From: a virus | Strand: one strand, 5' to 3' | Length of the DNA stretch: 47,164 nucleotides | Virus record (IMG/VR): IMGVR_UViG_3300009024_001300 | Coordinates: 1-47,164 of that record | In this document: piece by piece, positions 21,441-30,641 of the stretch | Position numbering within the stretch: position 1 is the stretch's first letter | How the letters are laid out: each line of letters opens with the position of its first letter | The notes under the pieces: generated by a model | Database searches by the model: none | What the model was told of the DNA's origin: nothing | What the model saw: the letters and a program-made list of their open reading frames with translations, nothing else | Position numbers and translations under genes: made by a program

Positions 21441-21853
21441 TTGAATAGACCAATCCTTTCACCAGCTTTAACGCGTCTGTCGTATTCTTCTGGTGAGTCT
21501 GGATATCTCCACCCCCATGCTGCTCCTAGTGCCATAAAGGTACCAGAATAAGCTACTGCTTTCCAGTTTCCTGTGAATACAATCATACACAATAAAGCAA
21601 ATGCCATAAATCCTAACATCATGTACTTTGCTTTTCTTGGGAATACTTTCTTTGTTTCCCAGTTTGTTAAGAATGGTCCAAATAATTTATGGTTATATAA
21701 CCAGTTATGCATTCTGTCTGAACTCTTTGCAAAACAATAAGCTGCAAATACTGCTGGAATACTAAATGGAATTCCTGGTAAAATAACACCAATATAGGCT
21801 ACGCCTAAACTTAGAAATCCGAGGCCACCCCATGCTAATTTTTTCATATTCAT
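21437..21853 (-). CDS. DUF454 (YbaN-like) inner-membrane protein
   Basis: A 138-residue membrane protein with the DUF454 pattern: GFLSLGVAYIGVILPGIPFSIP, AAYCFAKSSDRMHNWLYNHKLFGP, then two more hydrophobic segments (about 74-100). The family is widespread in bacteria with poorly known function. A phage copy is unusual. It sits between groES-like and an 87-residue gene, both overlapping it. Confidence 0.82.
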   Translation of the reverse strand: MNMKKLAWGGLGFLSLGVAYIGVILPGIPFSIPAVFAAYCFAKSSDRMHNWLYNHKLFGPFLTNWETKKVFPRKAKYMMLGFMAFALLCMIVFTGNWKAVAYSGTFMALGAAWGWRYPDSPEEYDRRVKAGERIGLFK

Positions 21854-22116
21854 TACATTACCGCCTTGACATATTCTGCACTTATCATCACTGCGTCTTG
21901 TCCATTAATTCGTACTGGAAGTGATTTCGTCCATTCCAAATAAATTGTTGCACCTTGCACAATGGGTTCTTTTACGTCTGGCCCAACTGCCAATACTACA
22001 CCCGGCTCTGATGCTGTTGTTTTTACATCTGCAGATAGAATAATTCCACCAGCAGTCGTTTGTTCTTTAGGAGCTGCAGCAACTAATATTTGCTCTCCAA
22101 TCATTTTTATACTCAT
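21853..22116 (-). CDS. 31: GroES-like co-chaperonin (gp31 analogue)
   Basis: 87 residues with the GroES fold pattern: MIGEQILVAAAPKEQTTAGGIILS includes the mobile loop, then PGVVLAVGPDV and a C-terminal VMISAEYVKAVM. T4 gp31 replaces host GroES for capsid protein folding, so this may adapt host GroEL. SD GAAGGAGAAT lies in the preceding gene's end. Confidence 0.86.
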   Translation of the reverse strand: MSIKMIGEQILVAAAPKEQTTAGGIILSADVKTTASEPGVVLAVGPDVKEPIVQGATIYLEWTKSLPVRINGQDAVMISAEYVKAVM

Positions 22117-22940
22117 TATATTCTCCTTCGGTTTATTGTAGAGGTTAACCCACTACGTTTTTCTTCGACCTCCATATTCATTATTTGACTATTATCAATT
22201 AATGGTTTAGAAGGAGTTTCACGTTCACGTTTAAAAGCTGCAGTACTCACGATTAAAAGCATTATTGCCAATGGGTCGAATACAAATATAATAATTAATA
22301 TTACCCATCGCACTGCCTCGTCATAAAATGAGGCTGCTTCATCACCGTAAATCATATCAGCGATATATTTAATTGGACCTAATTCTGCTTCCTGGTCCAA
22401 CTGTAATTTTTGTATTGGCATTTTCTGTTCACTTAGAGCTACGATATCATCAACTAATATATCTATATCGGCGTTAATGTTATTGCGTTCCTCTGTCTGA
22501 ACTCTGTTTACATAATTTCGGTCTTTTGCTTGACTTGTTTGTAATACATAATCCAAATTTTCTAGCCGACCAGTCAAATTATCCAACTGTAATTGCTTAC
22601 CGTCGAGTCGTTTGTCTATTATGCTTGCTTCAAGAGAATAAGAATCACCAACCAATGCCGAATCAATATGTGCCTTGGAAAGGAATCCAAATATACCCAT
22701 TGAAGTAATAAACATTAACACTACAACAGCTGTAGTAAAATATGCCCTTACTAAGTTATTTATTCGGTCCCATTCATAATGCAACCATGCAGCCGATACC
22801 AATTTGCCAGCCTCTAATACTGTAGCCATCACAAGAACACCTACAGCGGCGCCTGAGAAGATGGTCATTAACCCTACAATACTAAAATAAGCAGCTGTAG
22901 TGGCGAGGGTGAGCGATGTGGCAAGTGTTAACCATTTCAT
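22116..22940 (-). CDS. Membrane protein with coiled-coil domain, 274 residues
   Basis: Three N-terminal hydrophobic helices (residues about 5-25, 28-50, 68-88), then a long soluble, partly coiled-coil domain (95-205), then a C-terminal helix ([20 protein letters not shown]). The layout is shared with membrane proteins of marine T4-like phages. Its ATG overlaps the hemA stop as ATGA. Role unknown; it might sense or block superinfection (speculation). Confidence 0.75.
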   Translation of the reverse strand: MKWLTLATSLTLATTAAYFSIVGLMTIFSGAAVGVLVMATVLEAGKLVSAAWLHYEWDRINNLVRAYFTTAVVVLMFITSMGIFGFLSKAHIDSALVGDSYSLEASIIDKRLDGKQLQLDNLTGRLENLDYVLQTSQAKDRNYVNRVQTEERNNINADIDILVDDIVALSEQKMPIQKLQLDQEAELGPIKYIADMIYGDEAASFYDEAVRWVILIIIFVFDPLAIMLLIVSTAAFKRERETPSKPLIDNSQIMNMEVEEKRSGLTSTINRRRI

Positions 22941-24139
22941 GACAGTTCTTTAAATGTTTGTGTTAAAGCTGAAACCAAATCTTCCATCATACCATTAGTG
23001 TGCAATGGTGTCGGTGTAATTCTAAGTCGCTCTGTACCCACATCAACTGTTGGGTAATTAATTGGCTGAATATAAATTCCATGTTCGTTTAATAACCTAT
23101 CTGACATTGTTTTTGTTTTATGCGCGTCTCTTACCATTACTGGCAAAATGTGTGTACATGCATCTTTATGAATTTCGATATTATTTTCTTGTAATAGTCC
23201 TTTAAGAGTATGAGCTCGTTCTTGATGCTTTTCTCTTAATTCATTATGTTCCATTAAATAACGAATTGAGGCAATTGAACCTGCACACATTACTGGACTT
23301 AATGATGTTGTAAAAATGAATCCACTAGCGACTGAACGTATAGCATCGAGAATAATGTTATCGCCAACAATGTAACCACCGTGACCACCAAAAGCTTTTC
23401 CCAATGTTCCATTTAGAATATCCACCCTATCTTGTAAACCTAATTTTTCACAATAACCTGCACCAGTTTGGCCATATAAACCAACACCGTGTACTTCATC
23501 AATATAAGTCATTGCATTATATTTGTCTGCTAAATCACAAATCTTTTCAATCGGAGCAACATCGCCGTCCATACTATAGACACTTTCAAAAACAATACAA
23601 GGAACTTTGCCTTCCAATTGACAGGTTTGTAGAGCAAGCTCTAGTTCGTCCATGTCATTATGTTCCCAAATAATTTTATCAGCTCTACTATGTTTAATGC
23701 CCATAATTAATGAAGCATGATTTTTATTATCTGATACGAAACAGATGTTAGGGACTATTCTTTTGAGTGCGATTAAGGTCCATTCGTTTGCAACATAGGC
23801 AGATGTATATAATAGACCGCGTTCTTTTTTATGTAATTCTGCCAATACAGTTTCCAAAGTTACATGGTAATGAGATGTGCCTCCAATATTACGAGTTCCT
23901 CCACTACCTGCACCTGTTTTGTCCAACGCGGTTTGCATTGCATCAATAACATATTTGTTTTGACCCATGCACAAATAATCATTTGAACACCAGTTAACAA
24001 TACTTTTTGGAGAATATGGGGAATACCAAGTTGCCTTTGGAAAATTCCCACGTTCTCTTACGATATCATTAAATATCCTGTATTTGCCGTCTTCCTTTAA
24101 TCCATCAACGACTTCTTGGAATAGCTTTTTATCAATCAT
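22937..24139 (-). CDS. hemA: 5-aminolevulinate synthase (ALAS)
   Basis: A 400-residue PLP enzyme that joins glycine and succinyl-CoA to 5-aminolevulinate, the first step of C4 haem synthesis. PLP-binding lysine K248 lies in GTLGKAFG, D214 and H217 in [11 protein letters not shown]. The loop [11 protein letters not shown] has T82 and N84, the succinyl-CoA specific residues that separate ALAS from its relatives KBL and AONS. R21 is also present. The length equals alphaproteobacterial ALAS. It sits directly after nrdB in one operon and overlaps the next gene by 4 bases. A GAAGG site precedes the ATG. Confidence 0.93.
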   Translation of the reverse strand: MIDKKLFQEVVDGLKEDGKYRIFNDIVRERGNFPKATWYSPYSPKSIVNWCSNDYLCMGQNKYVIDAMQTALDKTGAGSGGTRNIGGTSHYHVTLETVLAELHKKERGLLYTSAYVANEWTLIALKRIVPNICFVSDNKNHASLIMGIKHSRADKIIWEHNDMDELELALQTCQLEGKVPCIVFESVYSMDGDVAPIEKICDLADKYNAMTYIDEVHGVGLYGQTGAGYCEKLGLQDRVDILNGTLGKAFGGHGGYIVGDNIILDAIRSVASGFIFTTSLSPVMCAGSIASIRYLMEHNELREKHQERAHTLKGLLQENNIEIHKDACTHILPVMVRDAHKTKTMSDRLLNEHGIYIQPINYPTVDVGTERLRITPTPLHTNGMMEDLVSALTQTFKELS

Positions 24140-24153
24140 GTACCTTCGCCTAA

Positions 24154-25362
24154 TTAAGTTGCGTAAGCGTTGTCCCAGCTACCTGATAAACCTGCAACCT
24201 CATATTCGGTCACACGATTTTCAAAGAAGTTTGTATGGTCTGCACCATTCAAAACCCATTCCAACCAAGGTAAAGGATTTTCCTTCACTTTAAAGTTTGG
24301 TTTCATGCCTAGCTGAAGCAATCTTCTGTCTGTAATATATCTTATATATTCTTTTACTTCAGATTTTTCCAAGCCTTCAATGTTACCCATTTCATAAGCA
24401 AGGTCCACAAATTTATCTTCGAGGTCCACAATATTTCTACTGATTTGATAAATGTCCTTTTTAAACTCTTCGTCAACGATACGGGAATGTTCTTTACAGA
24501 ATGCTTTAAATAGTTTTGAGTTACCTTCAACATGAATACTTTCATCACGGATTGACCACTCAACTACCTTACCCATGCCTTTCATTTTACCATAACGTTG
24601 GAAGTTTAAAAGCATTACGAAGGATGCAAATAGAGCAACACCTTCATTAAAGACTGATTTGGCTAGAGCCAGACCTGTACCACGTAATGTGTTCGTATCT
24701 GATTTCATCATGTAATCAATTTTATCTGCCATTTCAGAATATTCTAAGAACGCATGATATTCAGAATCAGGTAAACCTAATGTCTCATTTAATAGTGCAT
24801 AAGCTCTTTGATGAATACCTTCTCTTGCTGCGAATGAACCTAACATATTACGAATTTCATTATTCTTAAACTTAGGAATAAATTGGTCATAATAGTTTTG
24901 GCCAACGGCAACATCGGACTGAGTAAATAATCTTAAAATGTTTGTGATATAATCTTTTTCTACTTGAGTAACCTTGCCACCTTTCCAATCAGATACATCA
25001 TCTGACAAGTCTAGTTCATCTTCAATCCAATGCATCTTTTCATGTCTTGTTGTAATTTCAACAGCCCAAGGATAATGGAATGGCTTATATGTTTCAGAAA
25101 ATTCCATCAGACCACCTGCTTTTTTAATAAGTGTATCTGCAATTGCCATTAGGTCGTTATATGTCCCAATGTGTTTATCATCAATAAAGATTTGTGGTAC
25201 GGATCTTACTTCCTTACCATTACTATGTTTCTGATAAAAAGCAAGTCTTTGCTCTTCGTCGTCTAGTTGAATTTGTGTAAAATCATACCCGTGTTGTGTG
25301 AACCAGGCTTTTGCCTTTTCACAGAAAGGACAGTTCGATTTTGTGTATATTGTTATTTGCAT
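24154..25362 (-). CDS. nrdB: Glutaredoxin-NrdB fusion, ribonucleotide reductase small subunit
   Basis: A 402-residue fusion. Residues 1-80 are a glutaredoxin (CPFC at 11-14, SVPQIFIDD); residues about 85-402 are class I RNR beta. Diiron ligands are D150, E181, H184, E240, E274 and H277 and the radical tyrosine is Y188, with exactly the E. coli spacings (E181 to Y188 seven, E240 to E274 thirty-four). The fused glutaredoxin probably reduces NrdA directly, as shown for a similar fusion in Facklamia. The start at 25362 has AAGGAAT upstream; the frame to 25407 would overlap nrdA. Confidence 0.95.
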   Translation of the reverse strand: MQITIYTKSNCPFCEKAKAWFTQHGYDFTQIQLDDEEQRLAFYQKHSNGKEVRSVPQIFIDDKHIGTYNDLMAIADTLIKKAGGLMEFSETYKPFHYPWAVEITTRHEKMHWIEDELDLSDDVSDWKGGKVTQVEKDYITNILRLFTQSDVAVGQNYYDQFIPKFKNNEIRNMLGSFAAREGIHQRAYALLNETLGLPDSEYHAFLEYSEMADKIDYMMKSDTNTLRGTGLALAKSVFNEGVALFASFVMLLNFQRYGKMKGMGKVVEWSIRDESIHVEGNSKLFKAFCKEHSRIVDEEFKKDIYQISRNIVDLEDKFVDLAYEMGNIEGLEKSEVKEYIRYITDRRLLQLGMKPNFKVKENPLPWLEWVLNGADHTNFFENRVTEYEVAGLSGSWDNAYAT

Positions 25363-25381
25363 TTTTATTCCTTGGGTTTTA

Positions 25382-27175
25382 CTAGCCTTCGCAAGCCACG
25401 CATTCATCTTGACTATCCTCTTGGTTAGGTGAACTGAATTGAACTGCTTGTGGATTAATATGGTCGTCTAATTTTTCTCTTTTAATTTTTAAGGCAACAT
25501 TTTCAGCCTTGTTACTTGTTTCTGTTCTTAGATAATACAGTCCTTTACAACCTTGCGCCCATGCTTCATAGTGTACTTTATGTAAAACTGCCTTATCTGC
25601 TCCAGCTGGGAAAAAGACATTGAGTGATTGTCCCTGGCACAGATATTTTTGTCTGTCGCCGGCTAGACGAATCAACGCAAGTTGATCTAGTTCTATTGCT
25701 GTTTTAAATACCTCTTTAACATGCGGGTCGAGAAAGTCCAAATGTTGAACTGACCCACCATTAGTAATTATCATACTCCAAACTTCGTCGGTATTTTTAC
25801 CGATTTTTTCTAGTTCTGTTTCAAGGTATGGATTTTTATTTAGGTGACTACCGACTCTGGTCCTAGAAGTAAATGCATTTGCTTTCCAAGGTTCAATACT
25901 TGGGGATGTATTTACAATCATGGAACTATTTGCGTTTGGTGCAATTGCTAGCATATGCGCGTTACGTCTACCAGTTCCTTCCATGTCTGGGCATTCGCCT
26001 CTTTGTTTACCCATTGTCAATGTAGCTGCTACACTTTCATCTTTGATAAACTTAAAAATTTCTTCGTTAACTCTTGTCGATTCCTCGCTGTCGAAAGGAA
26101 TAGAATGTTTCTGTAAATATGAATGGAAGCCCATAGCACCAAGTCCTAATGACCTTTCTTGTTGTGCGGAAAATTTGGCTCGGGCAATTTCATCACCAGC
26201 ATTGTCTATAAAACTTTGAAGAACATTATCCAAAAATACAATGAGATCTTTAATCATTGATGTATTTTTCCATTCGTCATATTGCTCAACATTAACTGAT
26301 GATAAACAACAAACTGCAGTACGTTCCTCATTCGTTACAAGGTGTATCTCATTACAAAGATTGGAACCCCTAATAGACATGCCCATTGCTTTTTGCGATT
26401 CTGGTAACGCTCTATTTGCTGTGTCAATAAAGTTTAAGTAAGGTTCACCAGTACGATATCTGGTTTCAAGAATTGTTTCCCATAATGTACGAGCCTTAAT
26501 AGTGTCGCGAATTGTTCCATCACTTGGGTCAAGTAAATTCCAGTCAAGTCCCAAGCCTACTGCTTCCATAAAATTATCTGAAATATTTACAGCGTGGTGT
26601 AAATTAAGACATTTACGATTGACATCACCGGTTGGAATTCTCATGTTTAGGAATTCAACAATATCAGGGTGTGAAACATCCATATATGCAGCGTATGAAC
26701 CTTTTCTTGTTCTGCCCTGTCTATAAGCTACCATATCAGCATCTACTGTATGGAGAAATGGCATAGGTCCTGGGGCTTTTTTGGATACAGCTCTTACGTC
26801 CGACCAATGACCTCCGACTCCACCACCCTTAACTGACAGCCATCTAAGTTCTGCTGAATGGTCTATAAGTCCTTCTAATGTGTCCGGCACATAGGTAAGA
26901 AAACATGATATTGGTAATGCCTTTACCTTTTCTCCCTTTAAAGGAGCGTTGGATAGAACAGGGCTAGAGTACATAAACCAACCTTTGGAGACATAATCAT
27001 AAATCCGTTGTGCCAATTTCATATTGCCATTACAATAGGCCACTGCTGACCTTGCAAAGGCCATTTGAGGACTCTTTTCGTCCTCGCGACAATAATAATC
27101 TTTTAATAATTTAAATGATTGCTCACCTAAAATCTTGTCTCTCGTCTTGTCTATTTCTATACCCAAATGCTGCAT
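25382..27175 (-). CDS. nrdA: Ribonucleotide reductase large subunit
   Basis: 597 residues, much shorter than E. coli NrdA (761) because the N-terminal ATP-cone is missing, so dATP overall-activity inhibition is probably lost. Active-site parts are C91 in PISCFLT, N272-C274-E276 in SNLCNEI, CCLSSVNV, the GLYYLRTET tyrosine pair for radical transfer, and a C-terminal CVACEG thiol pair reduced by glutaredoxin. The start chosen has TAGGAGAAAC; the longer frame reaches into thyX. Confidence 0.95.
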   Translation of the reverse strand: MQHLGIEIDKTRDKILGEQSFKLLKDYYCREDEKSPQMAFARSAVAYCNGNMKLAQRIYDYVSKGWFMYSSPVLSNAPLKGEKVKALPISCFLTYVPDTLEGLIDHSAELRWLSVKGGGVGGHWSDVRAVSKKAPGPMPFLHTVDADMVAYRQGRTRKGSYAAYMDVSHPDIVEFLNMRIPTGDVNRKCLNLHHAVNISDNFMEAVGLGLDWNLLDPSDGTIRDTIKARTLWETILETRYRTGEPYLNFIDTANRALPESQKAMGMSIRGSNLCNEIHLVTNEERTAVCCLSSVNVEQYDEWKNTSMIKDLIVFLDNVLQSFIDNAGDEIARAKFSAQQERSLGLGAMGFHSYLQKHSIPFDSEESTRVNEEIFKFIKDESVAATLTMGKQRGECPDMEGTGRRNAHMLAIAPNANSSMIVNTSPSIEPWKANAFTSRTRVGSHLNKNPYLETELEKIGKNTDEVWSMIITNGGSVQHLDFLDPHVKEVFKTAIELDQLALIRLAGDRQKYLCQGQSLNVFFPAGADKAVLHKVHYEAWAQGCKGLYYLRTETSNKAENVALKIKREKLDDHINPQAVQFSSPNQEDSQDECVACEG

Positions 27176-27185
27176 TATGTTTCTC

Positions 27186-27857
27186 CTATTCTTTTGCAAT
27201 ATATTGTTCTGATAAAGGAAAAATCTTCGCAATGACTTCTGCAACAGCTAGGGCCAGTTCGGCATGTTCTTGTTGTGTACCATTACCACTACGGAGTTCA
27301 ATGTAATGAATCCAGCTACGTAATGTCCCGTTGACATACAACCTTGAGATTGTATTACCTTCGGGTAAGATTGCTCGGGCTTGTTCTTTTGCGATACCTT
27401 TATCAATTGCCCAATTATATAATTCTTTAGTTTTACGAATCAGTTCAAGTTGTTTCATGCGAAACTCCTCATTGATACGTCTATGTTTTTCGTCGGCCGG
27501 GTCCACAGGTATACTATTTTGCCTGTTTTTCGGGTCTTGTAATCTTGCTTCTCTTGTCTCAAATTCCAAATCCTTTGTCGGGTCTGCATATCTTTGACTA
27601 AATTCTTGGAATGAGAAACTACGATGTCTTAACAATTGACGTGCTATGTCTCTTGTTGTTTCTACTTCTAAACAGACTGATACCATTTCAAATGGCGACC
27701 AGTGTTTATATCTGGCTAGATAATTTAAAAGTTTTTCTGAGGTTTCTTTATTGTTTTGATTTTCTGGGTTACTTACTCTTGCACAATAAGCAATTAGATC
27801 TTGTGCCGATTCATATTCATCTGGCGATTGACTGTGACTAATTAACTTAACCTTCAT
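27186..27857 (-). CDS. thyX: Flavin-dependent thymidylate synthase
   Basis: 223 residues with the ThyX motif RHRSFSFQEFSQRY (residues 77-90). Residues WSPFEMVSVCLEVETTRDIARQ before it and RSWIHYIELRSG near the end also match. It makes dTMP from dUMP using FADH2 and methylene-THF. Placed between primase and nrdA, it completes a nucleotide-precursor run, and the GlyA in this window could supply its methylene-THF. Confidence 0.94.
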   Translation of the reverse strand: MKVKLISHSQSPDEYESAQDLIAYCARVSNPENQNNKETSEKLLNYLARYKHWSPFEMVSVCLEVETTRDIARQLLRHRSFSFQEFSQRYADPTKDLEFETREARLQDPKNRQNSIPVDPADEKHRRINEEFRMKQLELIRKTKELYNWAIDKGIAKEQARAILPEGNTISRLYVNGTLRSWIHYIELRSGNGTQQEHAELALAVAEVIAKIFPLSEQYIAKE

Positions 27858-27860
27858 AAT

Positions 27861-28877
27861 CTACACTTTTCTCCACTCTGTTAATTTAAGTTCGGCCTCA
27901 AGTCCTTTAAATGTGTTTTGGCGAAGGATTGTTCCTTCCACATCTTTGGTACCATTGAGGACCATTTCGTTTATATCTTTTCCATTCATATTATCTGGCC
28001 AGATTACAATCCTGTAACCGGACTTGATAATTTTTTCCATTCGTTTATGAATCTCTTTATTTCGAGGTTCAGCATCGAATACAAAAATAGAGTTTTCAGG
28101 GCGTCTTAATCCCTTAACACTACCATCTGCACCAGCCATGGCCACTGCGTTTGATAAAAACATGCTGTCCAATGCACCCTCGCAGACATAATAGTCACGA
28201 TTGAAATCTACTTTGTCTAAACCAAAGATTTTAGGTTTATCATCAAACATGATTGTGATGTATCGCAAATTAGAATCTGGTTTGAAACTTCTAGCAGATA
28301 CACCGAATAAATTTTTATTTTCATCTAGAAAGGGTATTAATAACCTTGGCTCATCTTTATCCAGATTATCAAATTTGTCTGGAATGTATTCGTTTACCCA
28401 AGCCTTAAATTGTCTTACCAAATAAAGCCGATAATGATGTGCAGAAGGAATACGCCTCTTATCTATATATGCCTTCACGGGATGATTCCAGTCAAGTTGA
28501 CTGATTTTTTTTAATTTTTTTAACGGCTCGTTGGAAGCAAAAGATGGAGCATCCTGTTTGAATTGTTCCATTGGTTGGATCTTTGTTTTATCATTTTTCT
28601 TTATGAATTTTTCAGCAATATAGTCGTTGTATGCTAGGGGGTCGATTACTTTGAGAAAGTTGGAAAAGGAATGACTCTCACTACAATTGTGACAATAGAA
28701 GTAAAAGTTATTTTCTTTCTCTAGTAACCAACCACGTGACTTGGTTCGTGACTTCTGTGAGTCTCCACAGAGAGGACAACGAAAGTTGATCTTATAAGGA
28801 TTTGTATTGCGGATACGATAGTTTTCGAGCCTACCAGCAAGGTGCTGTGCATATTGTATATCAACAAAATCAATCAT
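27861..28877 (-). CDS. 61: DNA primase (T4 gp61 type)
   Basis: 338 residues (T4 gp61 is 342). N-terminal zinc finger: C34, C37, C62 and C65 in FRCPLCGDS and FYCHNCS. The TOPRIM core includes CEGALDSMF, FVFDAEPRN and WPDNMNGKD. It makes RNA primers for lagging-strand synthesis with the gp41 helicase, which is not in this window. Driven by the promoter at 28906-28934. Confidence 0.92.
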   Translation of the reverse strand: MIDFVDIQYAQHLAGRLENYRIRNTNPYKINFRCPLCGDSQKSRTKSRGWLLEKENNFYFYCHNCSESHSFSNFLKVIDPLAYNDYIAEKFIKKNDKTKIQPMEQFKQDAPSFASNEPLKKLKKISQLDWNHPVKAYIDKRRIPSAHHYRLYLVRQFKAWVNEYIPDKFDNLDKDEPRLLIPFLDENKNLFGVSARSFKPDSNLRYITIMFDDKPKIFGLDKVDFNRDYYVCEGALDSMFLSNAVAMAGADGSVKGLRRPENSIFVFDAEPRNKEIHKRMEKIIKSGYRIVIWPDNMNGKDINEMVLNGTKDVEGTILRQNTFKGLEAELKLTEWRKV

Positions 28878-28905
28878 AATAAAAATCCATGTTATTTAAT
28901 AGGCC

Positions 28906-28934
28906 ATTATAACCTATCTAGTAACAAATGTCAA
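28906..28934 (-). promoter_or_regulatory. Consensus sigma70-like promoter, TTGACA-17-TATAAT
   Basis: It stands at the head of the primase-thyX-nrdA-nrdB-hemA run; its -35 overlaps the stop region of the coiled-coil gene. Confidence 0.88.
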
Positions 28935-29464
28935 CCCATAATTAACGCTAAGTCAAAATTATGTGCAATAAATGAGCCTATCGCGATAGCTCCTAAAAGC
29001 CACCATTTTAAATTCTCTATATTTCGCAGCCTTGTTTCTTGGCCTGCAATCTTATCACCCACATCTTTAGCAATGTTCTCAATCGCGGCACGGAGTCTTG
29101 CATGTCGCTCGTCATTTTCCTTCCGTGTTTGAACAGCAATATTTACATGTTGTTCCTTTGCTACTTCCATAGTCGCCAGCATAGTTTCCTTAAATGTTTC
29201 CTTATGGTCATCAAGTTCTTCTTTCAGTGCTAGTCTTCCTTCCAGATTATGTCTAGAAGATACTTCCAATTTTTCATCAAAGAAATTAAGCTTCTCTTGG
29301 AAGTTTTTAACGATTTGGTGCTGTACAGCAAGGCTCTGGGTAATATCAGCCATGCCGTCGACAGCACTATCAACTTTTCCGAAGAATCGTTCGATTTGCT
29401 TTATGTCTTTTTTAATAAGTGCGACATCTATTTTGATATCTGAATTTTCGTCTTGTTGGGACAA
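28931..29464 (-). CDS. Coiled-coil protein with C-terminal membrane anchor, TTG start
   Basis: 177 residues starting with TTG and a perfect CAGGAGGAA ribosome binding site. Mostly helical and charged (KKDIKQIERFFGKVDSAVDG), with one hydrophobic segment near the end (WWLLGAIAIGSFIAHNF). The MSxx...IKKDI...FFxKVD pattern is shared by a protein family of marine T4-like phages. Both an early and a late promoter lie just upstream. Confidence 0.8.
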   Translation of the reverse strand: MSQQDENSDIKIDVALIKKDIKQIERFFGKVDSAVDGMADITQSLAVQHQIVKNFQEKLNFFDEKLEVSSRHNLEGRLALKEELDDHKETFKETMLATMEVAKEQHVNIAVQTRKENDERHARLRAAIENIAKDVGDKIAGQETRLRNIENLKWWLLGAIAIGSFIAHNFDLALIMG

Positions 29465-29488
29465 GTGAAATTCCTCCTGGTATAAGTT

Positions 29489-29517
29489 ATTATATCACCA
29501 GATTCATGATTTGTCAA
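29489..29517 (-). promoter_or_regulatory. Consensus sigma70-like promoter, TTGACA-17-TATAAT
   Basis: Perfect hexamers, 25 bases upstream of the TTG start at 29464. The -35 is 4 bases from the late box at 29522-29529. Confidence 0.86.
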
Positions 29518-29521
29518 CCAA

Positions 29522-29529
29522 TATTTATA
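29522..29529 (-). promoter_or_regulatory. T4-type late promoter TATAAATA in tandem with early promoter
   Basis: Exact late box immediately upstream of the sigma70-like promoter for the coiled-coil gene, which suggests two-phase expression. Confidence 0.65.
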
Positions 29530-29562
29530 GGAATAATTCCCCAGAACGAGGTATGAGTGAAC

Positions 29563-30078
29563 TTATTTTAAATCTTTTTGTTTCGGGCCTGTGACTTCTC
29601 TATAGTAGATTACCACCTCGCCGAGTTCTCTGATGTACCTGCGCAGCTCTTGAAAGTTCGCAGTCATTAATTCATAATCTTTTACTGTCGAAGCTACATA
29701 TACGATATCGCCACTATTGAGTGCCTTCATATCATCTTCAAACCTATCCAGGTAAGTATAACCGACCGGCCAGTCGGGATTCTCTCTCTCGTCCAATTCA
29801 CATGTTTTAGGTCGAGTTGTTTGATGTGTTCCATCTGCATTTACAATATGATTACCAGCCTCGTCAAGTTTCATAACTTTTTGGCATGGGTTTGTAATAA
29901 TTGCTTCTGATACTACATAGAATTGAGGTTGTTGTAGATTTAAAGGACGCGGTAATATAGGTTGAATAATCTCAATCTCTATAGGTTTCGCGTCTATTTC
30001 AATAACTTTAGTTGGTAATAATGAACAACCACTAATCGCTAGGATTGTCGTTAAGAGCATCAAGCTTCTTGCTATCAT
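29563..30078 (-). CDS. Lipoprotein, probable outer-membrane spanin (Rz1-like)
   Basis: 171 residues. Lipobox LAISGC puts the lipidated cysteine at residue 18. After it come a proline-rich stretch (IIQPILPRPLNLQQP) and a soluble C-terminal part. The start overlaps the membrane coiled-coil gene upstream by 47 bases, with GGAGAT as ribosome binding site, like Rz/Rz1 pairs. It is longer than a typical Rz1, so the spanin role is an inference from layout. Confidence 0.72.
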   Translation of the reverse strand: MIARSLMLLTTILAISGCSLLPTKVIEIDAKPIEIEIIQPILPRPLNLQQPQFYVVSEAIITNPCQKVMKLDEAGNHIVNADGTHQTTRPKTCELDERENPDWPVGYTYLDRFEDDMKALNSGDIVYVASTVKDYELMTANFQELRRYIRELGEVVIYYREVTGPKQKDLK

Positions 30079-30412
30079 TCTCTATCTCCTCAAATACGGC
30101 CTTCGTACCATTATTAATTCTGGTTTCGATTAGACCTGGTTTCAGTAGAGCCAACTTATTTAGATTATGTCTTTTGAAAATGTCCAAATATCTATCTTTT
30201 TCAGCTTCAATTTGAGCGTTGGCCCTTTGCATGTTGCTCAGGGCTGCGCCTTGTTTTTCAAACGATTCTTTAATTGCAGCAGTTGCAGCCTTTTGTTCTG
30301 CTACTGCACCTTCCAATTTAAAATTGTTCTCTTTAAGTGTTTGGTTATCATTATAGAGATACCAGGAACTGGCACCTAAAACTAAAATGATTGTTCCGAA
30401 AACCTGATACAT
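30032..30412 (-). CDS. Probable inner-membrane spanin (Rz-like)
   Basis: 126 residues with an N-terminal transmembrane segment (MYQVFGTIILVLGASSWYLY) and a long helical coiled coil (residues about 23-85, QTLKENNFKLEGAVAEQKAA), the Rz topology. It overlaps the lipoprotein gene and is adjacent to the endolysin block. It would fuse inner and outer membranes at lysis with the lipoprotein (inference). Confidence 0.7.
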   Translation of the reverse strand: MYQVFGTIILVLGASSWYLYNDNQTLKENNFKLEGAVAEQKAATAAIKESFEKQGAALSNMQRANAQIEAEKDRYLDIFKRHNLNKLALLKPGLIETRINNGTKAVFEEIENDSKKLDALNDNPSD

Positions 30413-30607
30413 CTAGTCTTCGACTTCCTGACCTGAGTGAACATCAATTTCCTCAACATCATGTTCAGGTTGAGCTTCACTTGTCATACTTTGGTATTTT
30501 GTGTTTAAAGCTGTACGAACTCGATTTTTCATTTCATCTTCAAATGCACTTTGCACTTTTAATGGGTTGTTGTCGATCGCATGCTTGATAATGTCATTTA
30601 CTGGCAT
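30413..30607 (-). CDS. 64-residue protein, prohead-core-like
   Basis: Starts MPVNDIIKHAIDNNPLKVQSAFEDEMKN and ends acidic (DVEEIDVHSGQEVED). The MxVxDIxxHAL...FxxEMxxR pattern recalls short prohead core proteins of T4-like phages, which are acidic and processed by the prohead protease; the identification is tentative. Its stop is directly followed by the spanin start. Confidence 0.6.
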   Translation of the reverse strand: MPVNDIIKHAIDNNPLKVQSAFEDEMKNRVRTALNTKYQSMTSEAQPEHDVEEIDVHSGQEVED

Positions 30608-30641
30608 TTTATATTCTCCATTGTTTATAATATAGTATTAT

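Noticed and set aside
23404-23673. Long plus-strand ORFs opposite hemA, nrdA and other genes
   Set aside because: They lie wholly over well-identified minus-strand genes, have no ribosome binding sites and translate to low-complexity, non-family sequence.
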